The notes below the pieces were generated by a model, which saw only the letters and a program-made list of their open reading frames with translations, was not told where the DNA came from and ran no database searches. Shown here piece after piece: positions 45,007 to 53,864 of a DNA stretch of 64,000 nucleotides. Source of the DNA: Castellaniella sp044508625 (GTDB lineage: Bacteria > Pseudomonadota > Gammaproteobacteria > Burkholderiales > Burkholderiaceae_B); the NCBI GenBank assembly GCA_044508625.1, contig JBIQHJ010000008.1, positions 1 to 64,000 of the forward strand, in the 5' to 3' direction. Positions within the stretch are counted from its first letter, which is position 1; each line of letters begins with the position of its first letter. The position numbers and the translations under genes were made by a program.

Positions 45007-46427
45007 ACCACTTCCCGCTGTTCGCCGACCTCGAGGGCCGCCGCGCCGTCGTCGTGGGAGCGGGCCTGGTGGCCGAGCGCAAGATCGCCCTGCTGCGCGC
45101 GGCTGGCGCCCGGGTGACCGTCAGCGCCCGCGCGGCCCATCCCCGGGTGCTGGCGCGCGCCCGCGCGGGTGAGATCGAGCTGCGCCTGGGGGAATTCGAC
45201 CCCGCCCTGCTCGACGAGGCCTGGCTGGCGATCGCGGCCACCAGCGACCGTGCGCAGAACCAGCGGGTGGCCGACGCCGCCGCGGCGCGCCGCCTGTTCT
45301 GCAACGTCGTGGACGATCCGGAACTGTCCAGCGTCCAGGTGCCGGCCATCGTGGACCGCTCCCCCATCACCATCGCCATTTCCTCGGGCGGCTCCGCGCC
45401 GGTGATCGCGCGGCGGCTGCGCGAGCGCATCGAATCGATGTTCGACCATTCCCTGGGCGCCCTGGGCGAACTCGCCCGGCGCAAGCGGCCGGCCATCCGC
45501 GCGGCCCGGCCGGACCATCGGGCGCGGCGGGACTTCTACGACTGGCTGCTGGACGGCCCCGTGCCGGACGCCCTGCGGCGCGGCCGGCCGGCCGAGGCCG
45601 AACGGCTGCTGGACGAGGCGCTGGCGCGGCCCGCGCCGGGGCCGCGGGGCAAGGTGCTGCTGGTCGGCGCGGGCCCCGGGGACCCCGGACTGCTCACCCT
45701 GCGGGGCCTGCGCGCCCTGAACGAGGCCGACGTCATCCTGCACGATCGGCTGGTCGGCGCCGAGGTCCTGTCCCTGGCGCGGCGCGACGCCCTGCTGATC
45801 GACGTGGGCAAGGCGCCCGGCGGCCGGCACGAGGCCACCCAGGCCCGGATCCACGCGCTGATGGTGTCGCACGCGCGCCGCGGGCGCCGGGTCGTGCGCC
45901 TGAAGGGCGGCGATCCCATGGTCTTTGGGCGCGGCGGCGAGGAACTGCAGCACCTGAGGCGGCACGGCATCGATTACGAGGTGGTGCCGGGCATCACGGC
46001 GGCGCTGGCCTGCGGCGCCTACGCCGGCATCCCGCTCACGCACCGCGACCACGCGCAATCCGTGACCCTCGCCACGGCGCACCGCGCGGACGAGGCGGGG
46101 GCCGCCGCGGGCCCGGATCCCGGCCACACGCGGGTGTACTACATGGGCATGGAACGCCTGCCGCGCCTGCGCGCGCAACTGCTGGCCGACGGCCTCGCGC
46201 CGGGGACGCCGTGCGCGCTGGTGGAAAACGGCTCGCGGCCCGGCCAGCGGGCGCTCCACGCGACCCTGGACCGCATCGAGGACCAGGCGCGGCGACACGC
46301 CATCCGCTCGCCGGCCCTGGTCGTCGTCGGCGAGGTCGCCGCGCTGGGGCCCGGGCTGGCGTGGTTCGGGGAGACCCTCGACGCCACGGGGGCGGAGGCG
46401 CCGGCCGCGGGCCGGGCGGCGGCCTGA
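45003..46427 (+). CDS. cysG: Siroheme synthase (methyltransferase/dehydrogenase/ferrochelatase)
   Basis: A 474-residue fusion that makes the siroheme used by CysI. Residues about 1–205 are the NAD-dependent dehydrogenase/ferrochelatase part (Rossmann VVVGAGLVAERK, IAISSGGSAPVIARRLRERI). Residues about 215–460 are the SAM-dependent uroporphyrinogen-III methyltransferase (LVGAGPGDPGLLTLRGLRAL, RLKGGDPMVFGRGGEE, VVPGITAAL, YYMGMERL). It is coupled to cysI through ATGA, so cofactor and enzyme are produced together. The gene runs into convergent cls with a 10-bp inverted repeat across the junction. Confidence 0.95.
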   Translation: MNHFPLFADLEGRRAVVVGAGLVAERKIALLRAAGARVTVSARAAHPRVLARARAGEIELRLGEFDPALLDEAWLAIAATSDRAQNQRVADAAAARRLFCNVVDDPELSSVQVPAIVDRSPITIAISSGGSAPVIARRLRERIESMFDHSLGALGELARRKRPAIRAARPDHRARRDFYDWLLDGPVPDALRRGRPAEAERLLDEALARPAPGPRGKVLLVGAGPGDPGLLTLRGLRALNEADVILHDRLVGAEVLSLARRDALLIDVGKAPGGRHEATQARIHALMVSHARRGRRVVRLKGGDPMVFGRGGEELQHLRRHGIDYEVVPGITAALACGAYAGIPLTHRDHAQSVTLATAHRADEAGAAAGPDPGHTRVYYMGMERLPRLRAQLLADGLAPGTPCALVENGSRPGQRALHATLDRIEDQARRHAIRSPALVVVGEVAALGPGLAWFGETLDATGAEAPAAGRAAA

Positions 46428-46433
46428 GGCGCC

Positions 46434-46471
46434 CGCGAGCCCCGGGGCCGGCCTATAAGTAGGGGCTCGCG
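46434..46471. terminator. Candidate bidirectional terminator between cysG and cls
   Basis: Perfect 10-bp inverted repeat CGCGAGCCCC / GGGGCTCGCG (46434–46443, 46462–46471) around an 18-base loop. It covers the 25-bp cysG–cls junction and the last codons of cls. No T run is present on either strand, so it may work with Rho or only block converging transcription. Confidence 0.4.
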
Positions 46472-47907
46472 AGCCAGATGATGCGGTTGCGCAGCCGCTT
46501 GACGAAGGGGATGGCCGCCAGGGATTCGCGCGTGACCGCCTCGGCGTCGGCGATCTCGCGGTCGATGCGCGCCTCGATCTGGCGCGCCAGGCCCGGATCG
46601 TAGACCTCCATGTCGAGCTCGAAGTTCAGCCGCAGGCTGCGGGGGTCCAGGTTGGAGGATCCGACGTAGGACCAGCCGCCGTCGATGGTCAGGAGCTTGG
46701 AGTGGTTGAAGTTCGAGCGGCTGCGCCAGATGCGGCATCCGCCGGCGAGCACCTGGTCGAGCTGGGCGGTCATGGCGTAGTTCACCAGGCGCAGATTGTT
46801 GCGGCCCGGGATGACGATGTCGACCTGGATGCCGCGCCGCGCCGCGGTGTTGAGCGCCCCCATCAGGATCTGGTCGGGCAGGAAATACGGGGACTGGATG
46901 CGCACGTGGCGCTGGGCGACGGCCAGGGCGCCCAGCAGGACGCTGTGGGTGGCGGCGAGAAAGCGGTCGGGGCTCGAGCGCACGCAGCGGGCCGGCACGT
47001 GCGGCGCCGGCGCCGCGGGGCTGCTCACGCACCATTCCTCGATGGGCAGCCGCTCGCGCGTGGTGAATTCCCAGTCGTTCGCAAACACGGCGAACAGTTG
47101 CGTCGCCACCGGGCCCTCGATGCGAAAGTGCGTGTCATGCGACACGTGGCTGCCCGCCAGCGACGACATGAAGCCCTCGCGGATGTTCATGCCGCCGGTG
47201 AAACCCAGGTGACCGTCCACGAACAGGATCTTGCGGTGGCTGCGCAGGTTGGCATAGGGCATGCGCAGGCCCAGGGGGTTGGTCATGAACAGCTCGGCGC
47301 GGATGCCGCTGCGCAAGAGCAGGCGGATGATCGGCGGGTGGGAGTATTTCGAGCCGATGGCGTCGATCAGCACCCGGATCCGGACGCCCCGCCGGCGGGC
47401 GTCCTCCAGCGCCTGCACGAAACGCAGGCCGATGCGGTCGTGGTCGAAGATGTAGGTCTGCAAGGCGATGCAGTGCCGCGCGCCCTCGATCGCCTCGAGC
47501 ATGGCCGGGTAGGCCTCGTCGCCCCCGTCCAGCAGCGTGATCCGGTTGCCGTCGTGCAGGGGAAAGCGGCTGACGCGGTCGCAGAGCACGCGCAGCGACG
47601 CGAATTGCGGGCCGGCGAGCGCGCCCACGTCGGCGAAGGGCGCGCGCGTGTGGTTGACGTAGTCCTTGATGCTGCGGCTGCGCTGCGCCGAGAGCTGGTC
47701 GTGACGGATGCGGTTGATCCCCGCCACGAGGTAGAGGAAGGGGCCCACGAGGGGCGACATCAGGATCACCCCCACCCAGGCGATGGCGGCGCGCACGTCG
47801 GACTTGTTCATGGCGGCGTGGATCGCCGCCGCGGCGCCGATGCCCAGGGACGCCAGCGCGGTCATGTGGGGCCAGTAGGCGGCGAGGAAGTCGGCCAGCA
47901 CGTCCAT
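46453..47907 (-). CDS. cls: Cardiolipin synthase (phospholipase D type)
   Basis: A 484-residue membrane enzyme that condenses two phosphatidylglycerols to cardiolipin. Two N-terminal transmembrane helices (about 15–30 and 40–62) are followed by two PLD domains with HKD motifs H224/K226/D231 (HRKILFVDG) and H402/K404/D409 (HSKLLTIDG). Domain order and length match ClsA. The start at 47907 (MDVLADFLAAYW) is the first ATG before the first helix. A small conserved gene ends 8 bp upstream in the same direction. Confidence 0.94.
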   Translation of the reverse strand: MDVLADFLAAYWPHMTALASLGIGAAAAIHAAMNKSDVRAAIAWVGVILMSPLVGPFLYLVAGINRIRHDQLSAQRSRSIKDYVNHTRAPFADVGALAGPQFASLRVLCDRVSRFPLHDGNRITLLDGGDEAYPAMLEAIEGARHCIALQTYIFDHDRIGLRFVQALEDARRRGVRIRVLIDAIGSKYSHPPIIRLLLRSGIRAELFMTNPLGLRMPYANLRSHRKILFVDGHLGFTGGMNIREGFMSSLAGSHVSHDTHFRIEGPVATQLFAVFANDWEFTTRERLPIEEWCVSSPAAPAPHVPARCVRSSPDRFLAATHSVLLGALAVAQRHVRIQSPYFLPDQILMGALNTAARRGIQVDIVIPGRNNLRLVNYAMTAQLDQVLAGGCRIWRSRSNFNHSKLLTIDGGWSYVGSSNLDPRSLRLNFELDMEVYDPGLARQIEARIDREIADAEAVTRESLAAIPFVKRLRNRIIWLASPYL

Positions 47908-47915
47908 GGCGGCGC

Positions 47916-48161
47916 TCAGAGGGCGTCTTGCGGCGGGCCGGCCGGCGCGGGCCGCTCGATCAGGGTGTCGAACCAGTCGGCGTTGGGCTCGCCCTGGCAG
48001 GCGAAGGCCTGGGCGGTCGAGTGGGCCCGCCACACGCCGCCGCCGATGCCGGGGACCGGGCGGACCCGATACCAGAACCAGCGGCCGTCCGCATCCTGCG
48101 CGGCCCAGTTCCAGCCCTCGGGGGCGGCGGACCAGTCGGGGACGGGTGGCGTGGCGTGCAT
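47916..48161 (-). CDS. Conserved small protein, function unknown
   Basis: An 81-residue protein rich in Trp and Pro (DWSAAPEGWNWAAQDADG, RWFWYRVRPVPG). No signal peptide or membrane segment. GAGGA stands 6 bp before the ATG. The Trp-rich beta-like pattern suggests a small soluble fold, but I do not recognise a family. It lies just upstream of cls and is likely co-transcribed with it. Confidence 0.7.
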   Translation of the reverse strand: MHATPPVPDWSAAPEGWNWAAQDADGRWFWYRVRPVPGIGGGVWRAHSTAQAFACQGEPNADWFDTLIERPAPAGPPQDAL

Positions 48162-48220
48162 GGCGATCCTCGGGAATGTCGCGCGGGGCCCATGGCGGGA
48201 TCCGCGGGATTTCCCGCAGT

Positions 48221-48649
48221 TTACCTGGCTCTCGCGAGGTTTTGCCGGATCTTGTCGTAGCCGAGGTTGAACAGGAAGCCGTAGGGCAGGTAGAACAGCA
48301 CGAAGCCGATGTCCAGGGCCAGCGCGTGCCAGACCGAGACCTCGAGCCACCACGCGACGAAGGGGATGGCGATGAGGATCAGGCCGAATTCGAAACCAAA
48401 GGTGTGCGCGACGCGCATCCGGTAGCCGCGCTCGAACCCCAGCCGCGCCTGGAGGCGGTCGAAGATCCAGTTGTAGAGCATGTTCCAGAGCACCGCCATG
48501 AGGGCGATCACGGCGGTCAGCACGCCCATGTCGAACATGGACTCGCCGGTGATCCAGGCCGCGAGCGGGGCCGAGATGCCGATGGCGAGGATCTCGAACA
48601 ACAGGGCGTGAAAGAGGCGTTCCGAGGGACTGCGTCGGTAGGCGTGCAT
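48221..48649 (-). CDS. PACE-family (chlorhexidine/biguanide) efflux protein
   Basis: A 142-residue membrane protein with four transmembrane helices in two tandem bacterial transmembrane pair repeats. The first repeat contains RLFHALLFEILAI, with the membrane-embedded glutamate conserved in AceI (E15 equivalent), and WNMLYNWIFDR. The second contains RVAHTFGFEFGLIL and DIGFVLFYLPYGFLFN. PACE proteins export chlorhexidine and short-chain diamines by proton antiport. The natural substrate here is unknown. Confidence 0.92.
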   Translation of the reverse strand: MHAYRRSPSERLFHALLFEILAIGISAPLAAWITGESMFDMGVLTAVIALMAVLWNMLYNWIFDRLQARLGFERGYRMRVAHTFGFEFGLILIAIPFVAWWLEVSVWHALALDIGFVLFYLPYGFLFNLGYDKIRQNLARAR

Positions 48650-48747
48650 GGGGCGGGCCGCAAGGCGGTGCCGTCACCGCGGTCTGGCTGTCAAGCGAGG
48701 TCGTCCACGCTTGCGAGGCCGGGCCGGCCTCGGTGCCGAACAAGACT

Positions 48748-48824
48748 TGGGGTGACCGATGGGGCTCGAACCCACGACAACCGGAATCACAATCCGGGAC
48801 TCTACCAACTGAGCTACGGTCACC
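48748..48824 (-). tRNA. tRNA-His (GUG anticodon)
   Basis: The complete cloverleaf on the minus strand begins at 48824 with the extra G-1 typical of tRNA-His (GGTGACC). It has the D arm AGCTCAGTTGGTAGAG, anticodon loop TTGTGAT, T arm GTGGGTTCGAACCCC, and an encoded CCA (48748–48750). A perfect 6-bp hairpin with a T run on the same strand (48839–48856) sits just upstream. Confidence 0.97.
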
Positions 48825-49062
48825 GCCGGATCGGAAAAACGAGGACGATGCCTCGTAAAACCGAAAGAATGGGGATTCTAGCATGAACCCGGGCGGTTTT
48901 GCATGGCATCGGGGGGCCTGTCGGGGGCCCTTGATCCGCAGCTTGTTTTCCGTCATGTTATGGTTGATTCCGGCGCCGCGCGGGCGACGCCGGGATCTCC
49001 GCCCGGAACCTGGCGCCGTGTCCCGCTCGCGGGGGCGGCGCCGGACACACAGGAATGCGCTC

Positions 49063-49689
49063 ATGGCACAAATATTCGTCGTACACCCCGAGAACCCGCA
49101 ATCCCGGCTGCTGCGGCAGGCGGGCGAGCTCCTTGCCGAGGGCGGCCTGGTGGCCGTGCCGACAGATTCCAGCTATGCCGTGGTGGCCAGGCTGGACGAC
49201 AAGGCGGCGGCCGACGGGCTGCGCCGGCTGCGCGGCCTCGACGATCGCCACCACCTCACGCTGCTGTGCCGCGACCTGGCCGAGATCAGCCATTTCGCGC
49301 GCGTCGACAATACCCAGTACCGCCTGCTGAAAATGGCGACCCCGGGGCCGTGGACCTTCATCCTCGAGGCCACGCGCGAGGTGCCGCGGCGGGTGTCCCA
49401 CCCCTCGCGCAAGACCATCGGCATCCGCATCCCCGACCATCGCGTCGCCCTGGCGCTGATCGAGGCGGCGGGCTCGCCGCTGATGTCCACGACCCTGATC
49501 CCCCGCGACGAGGACCTGCCCCTGAACGACGCCCAAGAGATCTTCGCCCGCTACGAGCACGATCTCGCCGCGGTGGTCGACGGCGGGCCCTGCCCTTTCG
49601 AGGCGACCACGGTCATCGACCTGACCGGGCCCGTCCCCGAGGTGGTGCGCCGCGGGCGCGGCGACCCGGCGACCCTGGGCCTGGCTTGA
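49063..49689 (+). CDS. TsaC/YciO-family L-threonylcarbamoyladenylate synthase-like protein
   Basis: A 208-residue YrdC-domain protein. The core includes EGGLVAVPTDSSYAVV (nucleotide-binding strand), HHLTLLCRDLAEISHFA and TPGPWTFILEATREVPRR, followed by KTIGIRIPDH. Length and the SSYA variant point to the YciO branch rather than TsaC proper. TsaC makes the threonylcarbamoyl-AMP for tRNA t6A; YciO can do so weakly and its main role is unclear. The ATG at 49063 has AGGA upstream; an ATG much further upstream gives a non-conserved basic leader. Confidence 0.9.
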   Translation: MAQIFVVHPENPQSRLLRQAGELLAEGGLVAVPTDSSYAVVARLDDKAAADGLRRLRGLDDRHHLTLLCRDLAEISHFARVDNTQYRLLKMATPGPWTFILEATREVPRRVSHPSRKTIGIRIPDHRVALALIEAAGSPLMSTTLIPRDEDLPLNDAQEIFARYEHDLAAVVDGGPCPFEATTVIDLTGPVPEVVRRGRGDPATLGLA

Positions 49690-49747
49690 CATTCATGAAT
49701 TCAGGGCTGGCGGAGCGGATTCCGGCGGCTGTCTCGCATGGAGCATC

Positions 49748-50404
49748 ATGGAATCCCTGATCCAGACGATCACCGTCTACGCCTTGCCGGTCCTGTTCGG
49801 CATCACCCTGCACGAGGCGGCGCACGGCTACGTGGCGCGCATGTTCGGCGATCCGACGGCCTGGCAGGCCGGGCGGATCAGCCTCAACCCCCTGAGGCAC
49901 ATCGACCCGATGGGCACGGTGGTGGTCCCCATCGTGCTGCTGTTCGCCTCCAAGCTCATGGGCGGCGGCGGCCTGCTGTTCGGCTGGGCCAAGCCGGTGC
50001 CCGTGGACTGGGGCCGCCTGCGCCGCCCCAAGCGCGACATGCTCTGGGTGGCCCTGGCCGGCCCCGCCTCCAACCTGCTCATGGCCATCCTCTGGGCCGT
50101 CTCGCTGCGCCTGCTGGCCGAGACCGGGATGGCCACCGGCGAGGGGGATTTCTGGGTCCGCATGGCGATCGCGGGCGTGCAGGTCAACCTGATCCTGATG
50201 GCGCTGAACCTGGTCCCGCTGCCGCCCCTGGACGGGGGGCGCATCGTCTTCAGCCTGCTGCCCCCGCGGGCGGCCTGGCGGTACTCCCGGATCGAGCCCT
50301 ACGGCCTGCTGATCCTGGTCGTGCTGATGTTCACCGGCGTGCTGTGGATCATCCTCCAGCCGCTGCTCGCCTTCGGGCAACTGGTCGTCAACGCGTTCCT
50401 GTGA
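49748..50404 (+). CDS. Site-2 protease family (M50) membrane metalloprotease
   Basis: A 218-residue polytopic protein with the zinc motif H22-E23-x-x-H26 (LHEAAHGYVA) in its first helices and the third ligand in NLVPLPPLDGGRI. About five to six hydrophobic segments. No PDZ domain, so it is the short SpoIVFB-like/Rv-type branch rather than RseP. Its substrate is unknown. It lies between the YciO gene and dapA in the same direction. GGAG stands 8 bp before the ATG. Confidence 0.92.
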   Translation: MESLIQTITVYALPVLFGITLHEAAHGYVARMFGDPTAWQAGRISLNPLRHIDPMGTVVVPIVLLFASKLMGGGGLLFGWAKPVPVDWGRLRRPKRDMLWVALAGPASNLLMAILWAVSLRLLAETGMATGEGDFWVRMAIAGVQVNLILMALNLVPLPPLDGGRIVFSLLPPRAAWRYSRIEPYGLLILVVLMFTGVLWIILQPLLAFGQLVVNAFL

Positions 50405-50487
50405 GCCCGGGCTATTCATCCGGTACACTGGCAGCTTTATAATCGGGGCCTCGTATCCCCAGACGCTCTCAGGAGGCAGCGCTCATC

Positions 50488-51390
50488 ATGGCCAGCTCGG
50501 ATTCATCCTCCCCCGTTTTCCAGGGCAGCATGGTCGCTCTCGTGACGCCCATGCACCCCGATGGGCGACTGGACCTCGAGGCCTTCCGGAAACTCATCGA
50601 CTGGCACGTCGAGCAAGGCACCGACGCCCTGGTGGTGGTCGGGACCTCGGGCGAGTCGCCCACCGTGACGGTCGACGAGCAAGCCGAGCTCATCGCGCTC
50701 GCGGTGCGCCATGCCGCCGGCCGGATCCCCGTGATCGCCGGCACCGGGGGCAACTCCACCGCCGAGGCGATCGAGCTCTCGCGCCACGCCAAGGCGGCGG
50801 GGGCGGCGGCCGGCCTGTCCGTGGTGCCCTACTACAACAAGCCCACCCAGGAAGGCCTCTACCAGCATTTCCGCAGCGTGGCCGAGGCGGTCGACCTGCC
50901 GTGCATCCTGTACAACGTCCCCGGCCGCACCGTGGCCGACATGTCCAACGACACCATCCTGAGGCTGGCGCAGGTGCCCGGCATCATCGGCGTCAAGGAC
51001 GCGACCGGCAACATCGCCCGGGGCGCCCAGCTCATCGCGGCGGCACCCGCGCATTTCCACGTGATCAGCGGCGACGATCCCACCGCCGCCGCCCTCATCC
51101 TGCTGGGCGGGCGCGGCAACATCTCGGTGACTGCCAACGTCGCCCCGCGCCTCATGCACGAGCTGTGCGCCGCCGCGCTGCGCGGCGACGTGCCCGAGAC
51201 GCGCCGCCTCAACACGCGGCTGAGCGAGCTCAACCGCGTGCTGTTCCTCGAAGCCAACCCCATCCCCGTCAAGTGGGCGGTGGCCGAAATGGGCCTGATC
51301 CCGCTCGGCTACCGGCTGCCCCTGACGCCCCTGGACCCCCAGTACCGCGCCATCGTGCGCCAGGCTCTGATTGATGCAGGTTCCCTCTGA
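50488..51390 (+). CDS. dapA: 4-hydroxy-tetrahydrodipicolinate synthase
   Basis: DapA (300 residues) condenses pyruvate with aspartate semialdehyde on the lysine/diaminopimelate path, so it acts downstream of LysC encoded at 0.1–1.4 kb. The Schiff-base lysine is K170 (GVKDATGN), Tyr142 lies in ILYNVPGRT, and the GTSGESPT loop is at 52–59. A TATAAT at 50438–50443 could be its -10, with a poor -35. AGGAGG precedes the ATG by 12 bp. bamC begins on the next base after its stop. Confidence 0.96.
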   Translation: MASSDSSSPVFQGSMVALVTPMHPDGRLDLEAFRKLIDWHVEQGTDALVVVGTSGESPTVTVDEQAELIALAVRHAAGRIPVIAGTGGNSTAEAIELSRHAKAAGAAAGLSVVPYYNKPTQEGLYQHFRSVAEAVDLPCILYNVPGRTVADMSNDTILRLAQVPGIIGVKDATGNIARGAQLIAAAPAHFHVISGDDPTAAALILLGGRGNISVTANVAPRLMHELCAAALRGDVPETRRLNTRLSELNRVLFLEANPIPVKWAVAEMGLIPLGYRLPLTPLDPQYRAIVRQALIDAGSL

Positions 51391-52527
51391 ATGAAGATCA
51401 CACGCACGCGGACCCCCTGGGTCCGGACGGCTCTCGGGCTGAGCCTGCTGATGCTGGCCGGCTGCTCCACGCTGGGACAGCTCACCGGCGACTCCGAATC
51501 GATCGAGTACAAGAGCACGGTCTCGGGCGACCCGCTCACCATCCCCCCCGACCTCACCAAGGCCAACCAGAGCCCCCACTACCAGGCGCCCGAAGGCACG
51601 GCGCGCCTGAGCGACTACACCGCCAGCCGCCAGGCGCAGGCCAACGCCGCGCCGGGCAGCCAGGTCCTGCCGCAGCAGGCCGGCATCGAGGTCATGCGGG
51701 ACGGCACGCTGCGCTGGCTGGTCGTCGACCAGCCCGCCGAAAAGCTGTTCCCCAAGGTGATCGAGTTCTGGGGCGACCAGGGCTTCACCATCCAGTCACA
51801 GGATCCGCGCGCGGGGCTCATACAGACCGACTGGGCGGAAAACCGCGCCAAGATCCCCGAGGGCTGGCTGCGCAGCGCCCTGGGCAACATCATCGACCAG
51901 GTGTTCGACAGCGGCGAGCGTGACCGCTTCACGACCCGCATGGAGCGCGTCAGCGGCAGGACCGAGATCTACATCAGCCACCAGCACATGGAGGAAACGC
52001 CCACCAGCGACGGGACGGGCTTCAAGTGGGTGTTCGCCAAGGAGGATCCGGGCCTCAACGCCGCCATGCTGGCGCGCCTGATGGTCTACCTCGGCACGAG
52101 CGAGCAGCAGGCGCAGGCCAAGCTGAGCGCCGCCGAAAAGAGCCCCGGCGCGGTGGCGGCGGCGCAGCTCGGGGCCGGCGAGGCCTCCCTGCGCCTGAAC
52201 GAGCCCTTCGACCGGGCGTGGCGGCGCGTGGGCGTGGCCATCGACTCGGCGCGCTTCACGGTCGAGGACCGCAACCGCGAGCAGGGCGACTACTACATCC
52301 GCTACCTGGACACGGATACGGGCGAAAAGATCGAGCAGCAAAACATGTTCGGCCGGCTGTTCGGCTCGCGCAACACCGCCGAGCCGCTCAAGCTCCGCAT
52401 CCACGTCGCCCAGGAGGGCTCGGCCGCCGTGGTTTCCGTGCTCGATGCGGCGGGCCAGCCCAAGACCGACGCCACCGCCCAGCGCATCATCTCGGTGCTG
52501 TCCAAGCACCTGAACGAGACCCGCTGA
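51391..52527 (+). CDS. bamC: Outer membrane assembly lipoprotein BamC
   Basis: A 378-residue lipoprotein of the BAM outer-membrane assembly complex. The lipobox is LAGC with lipidated C25; the following residue is Ser, which fits outer-membrane sorting. An unstructured BamD-binding stretch follows (residues 26–100, YKSTVSGDPLTIPPDLT). Two helix-grip domains come next (about 105–220 and 265–378). The dapA–bamC order is the classical one. It is followed by a very stable GC hairpin (52547–52570). Confidence 0.93.
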   Translation: MKITRTRTPWVRTALGLSLLMLAGCSTLGQLTGDSESIEYKSTVSGDPLTIPPDLTKANQSPHYQAPEGTARLSDYTASRQAQANAAPGSQVLPQQAGIEVMRDGTLRWLVVDQPAEKLFPKVIEFWGDQGFTIQSQDPRAGLIQTDWAENRAKIPEGWLRSALGNIIDQVFDSGERDRFTTRMERVSGRTEIYISHQHMEETPTSDGTGFKWVFAKEDPGLNAAMLARLMVYLGTSEQQAQAKLSAAEKSPGAVAAAQLGAGEASLRLNEPFDRAWRRVGVAIDSARFTVEDRNREQGDYYIRYLDTDTGEKIEQQNMFGRLFGSRNTAEPLKLRIHVAQEGSAAVVSVLDAAGQPKTDATAQRIISVLSKHLNETR

Positions 52528-52546
52528 GGGGCTGCCGGGGGCCGGA

Positions 52547-52570
52547 GGGGCGGGCCGCGCGGCCCGCCCC
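52547..52570. repeat. GC-only inverted repeat after bamC
   Basis: GGGGCGGGCC / GGCCCGCCCC around GCGC, a perfect 12-bp dyad in total, 19 bp past the bamC stop. It lacks a T run on either side and is therefore not a standard intrinsic terminator. It may still stall polymerase or protect the mRNA end. Confidence 0.6.
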
Positions 52571-52619
52571 TGCCGCGGGCGTATGATGGACGCTGTCCCA
52601 TCCCCTCAGGAGCCTCTTC

Positions 52620-53834
52620 ATGAATCCCCCACGGCGCGATCCCGCGAACCATCCCGGCTGGCATCAGGAAACCACGGTGCTGCACGGCGACGGGGCGCTC
52701 GCGACGGATGCCGCGGTCGTCGCGCCCATCCACTACAGCGCCACCTTCCGCGCCGAGACCGCCGAGCAGTTCGCCGAGATCTCCACCACGCCCCGCCCCG
52801 CGAACTTCTACACGCGCCACGGCAATCCCGTGCACAAGCGCGTCGAGGCCATCCTCGCCGAACTCGAGGGCACCGAGACCGCGCTGCTGACCGGCTCGGG
52901 CATGGGCGCCATCTGCACCACCGTCCTCGCGCTGCTCAAGGCCGGTGACCACGTCGTGGCCCAGAAACGCCACTACATGAGCACCTCCAAGCTGTTTTCC
53001 GAGATCCTGCCGCGCTACGGCGTGGAGGCGAGCTTCTTCGACCAGACCGACCTGGACGAGCTGCGCGCCGTGCTGCGCCCGGACACCCGGCTGATCATGC
53101 TCGAGACGCCGGTGAACCCGTCCCTGTCGATCACCGACCTGGCGGCGGTCGCCGCCCTGGCGCGCGAGCGCGGCATCCTGACGATCGCCGACAACACCTT
53201 CGCCTCGCCGCTGAACCAGCGGCCGCACGACCTGGGGATCGACATCGTGGTGCACAGCGCGACGAAGTACCTGGGCGGCCACCACGACCTGATGGCGGGG
53301 GCGATCTGCTGCGGCGAGACCCTGGCCGAGCGCATCTGGACCATGCACGTGACGCTGGGCGCGGTGCTCTCGCCCATGGACGCCTGGCTGCTGCTGCGCG
53401 GGCTGCGCACCCTGCCGCTGCGCATGGAGCGCATCAACGCCAACGCGCTGGCCCTGGCGCAATGGCTGGAGGCGCGGCCCGAGGTCGAAAAGGTGTACTA
53501 CCCGGGCCTGGCCAGCCATCCCCAGCACGCGCTCGCGGCGCGCCAGATGAAGGGCTACGGGGCCGTGGTGGCGTATTCCCTGCGCGGGGGCTTCGACGCC
53601 ACCCAGCGCTTCGTCTCGGCGCTGCGGCTGGCGACGCAGGCCGTCAGCCTCGGCGGGGTCGAGACCCTCGCCGTGCACACCGCCTCGATGTGGGCCAGCT
53701 CGATGACCGAGGCCGACATGCGGGCGGCCGGCATCGAGCCGAACTTCGTGCGCATGTCGGTGGGCGTGGAGCACGTCGAGGACCTGAAGGCGGACCTCGC
53801 GCAGGCGCTGGAGCGGGCCTCGGGGGCGACCTGA
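52620..53834 (+). CDS. Cys/Met metabolism PLP-dependent enzyme (cystathionine gamma-synthase/lyase type)
   Basis: A 404-residue fold-type I enzyme of the MetB/MetC/MegL family. The PLP lysine is K216 (HSATKYLGGH). Other family features are YTRHGNPV (64–71), GSGMGAI (92–98, phosphate loop), ETPVNP (162–167) and DNTFASP (191–197). The C-terminal SLGGVETLAVHTAS follows the usual pattern. Whether it is a synthase, a lyase or a sulfhydrylase is not decided by these motifs. AGGAG precedes the ATG. Confidence 0.92.
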   Translation: MNPPRRDPANHPGWHQETTVLHGDGALATDAAVVAPIHYSATFRAETAEQFAEISTTPRPANFYTRHGNPVHKRVEAILAELEGTETALLTGSGMGAICTTVLALLKAGDHVVAQKRHYMSTSKLFSEILPRYGVEASFFDQTDLDELRAVLRPDTRLIMLETPVNPSLSITDLAAVAALARERGILTIADNTFASPLNQRPHDLGIDIVVHSATKYLGGHHDLMAGAICCGETLAERIWTMHVTLGAVLSPMDAWLLLRGLRTLPLRMERINANALALAQWLEARPEVEKVYYPGLASHPQHALAARQMKGYGAVVAYSLRGGFDATQRFVSALRLATQAVSLGGVETLAVHTASMWASSMTEADMRAAGIEPNFVRMSVGVEHVEDLKADLAQALERASGAT

Positions 53835-53864
53835 ACCCCTGACATCCGCACCGGCTATCGCATC

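Noticed and set aside
52547..52570. Rho-independent terminator after bamC
   Set aside because: The hairpin is perfect but contains only G and C and has no T run on either strand. Listed as an inverted repeat.
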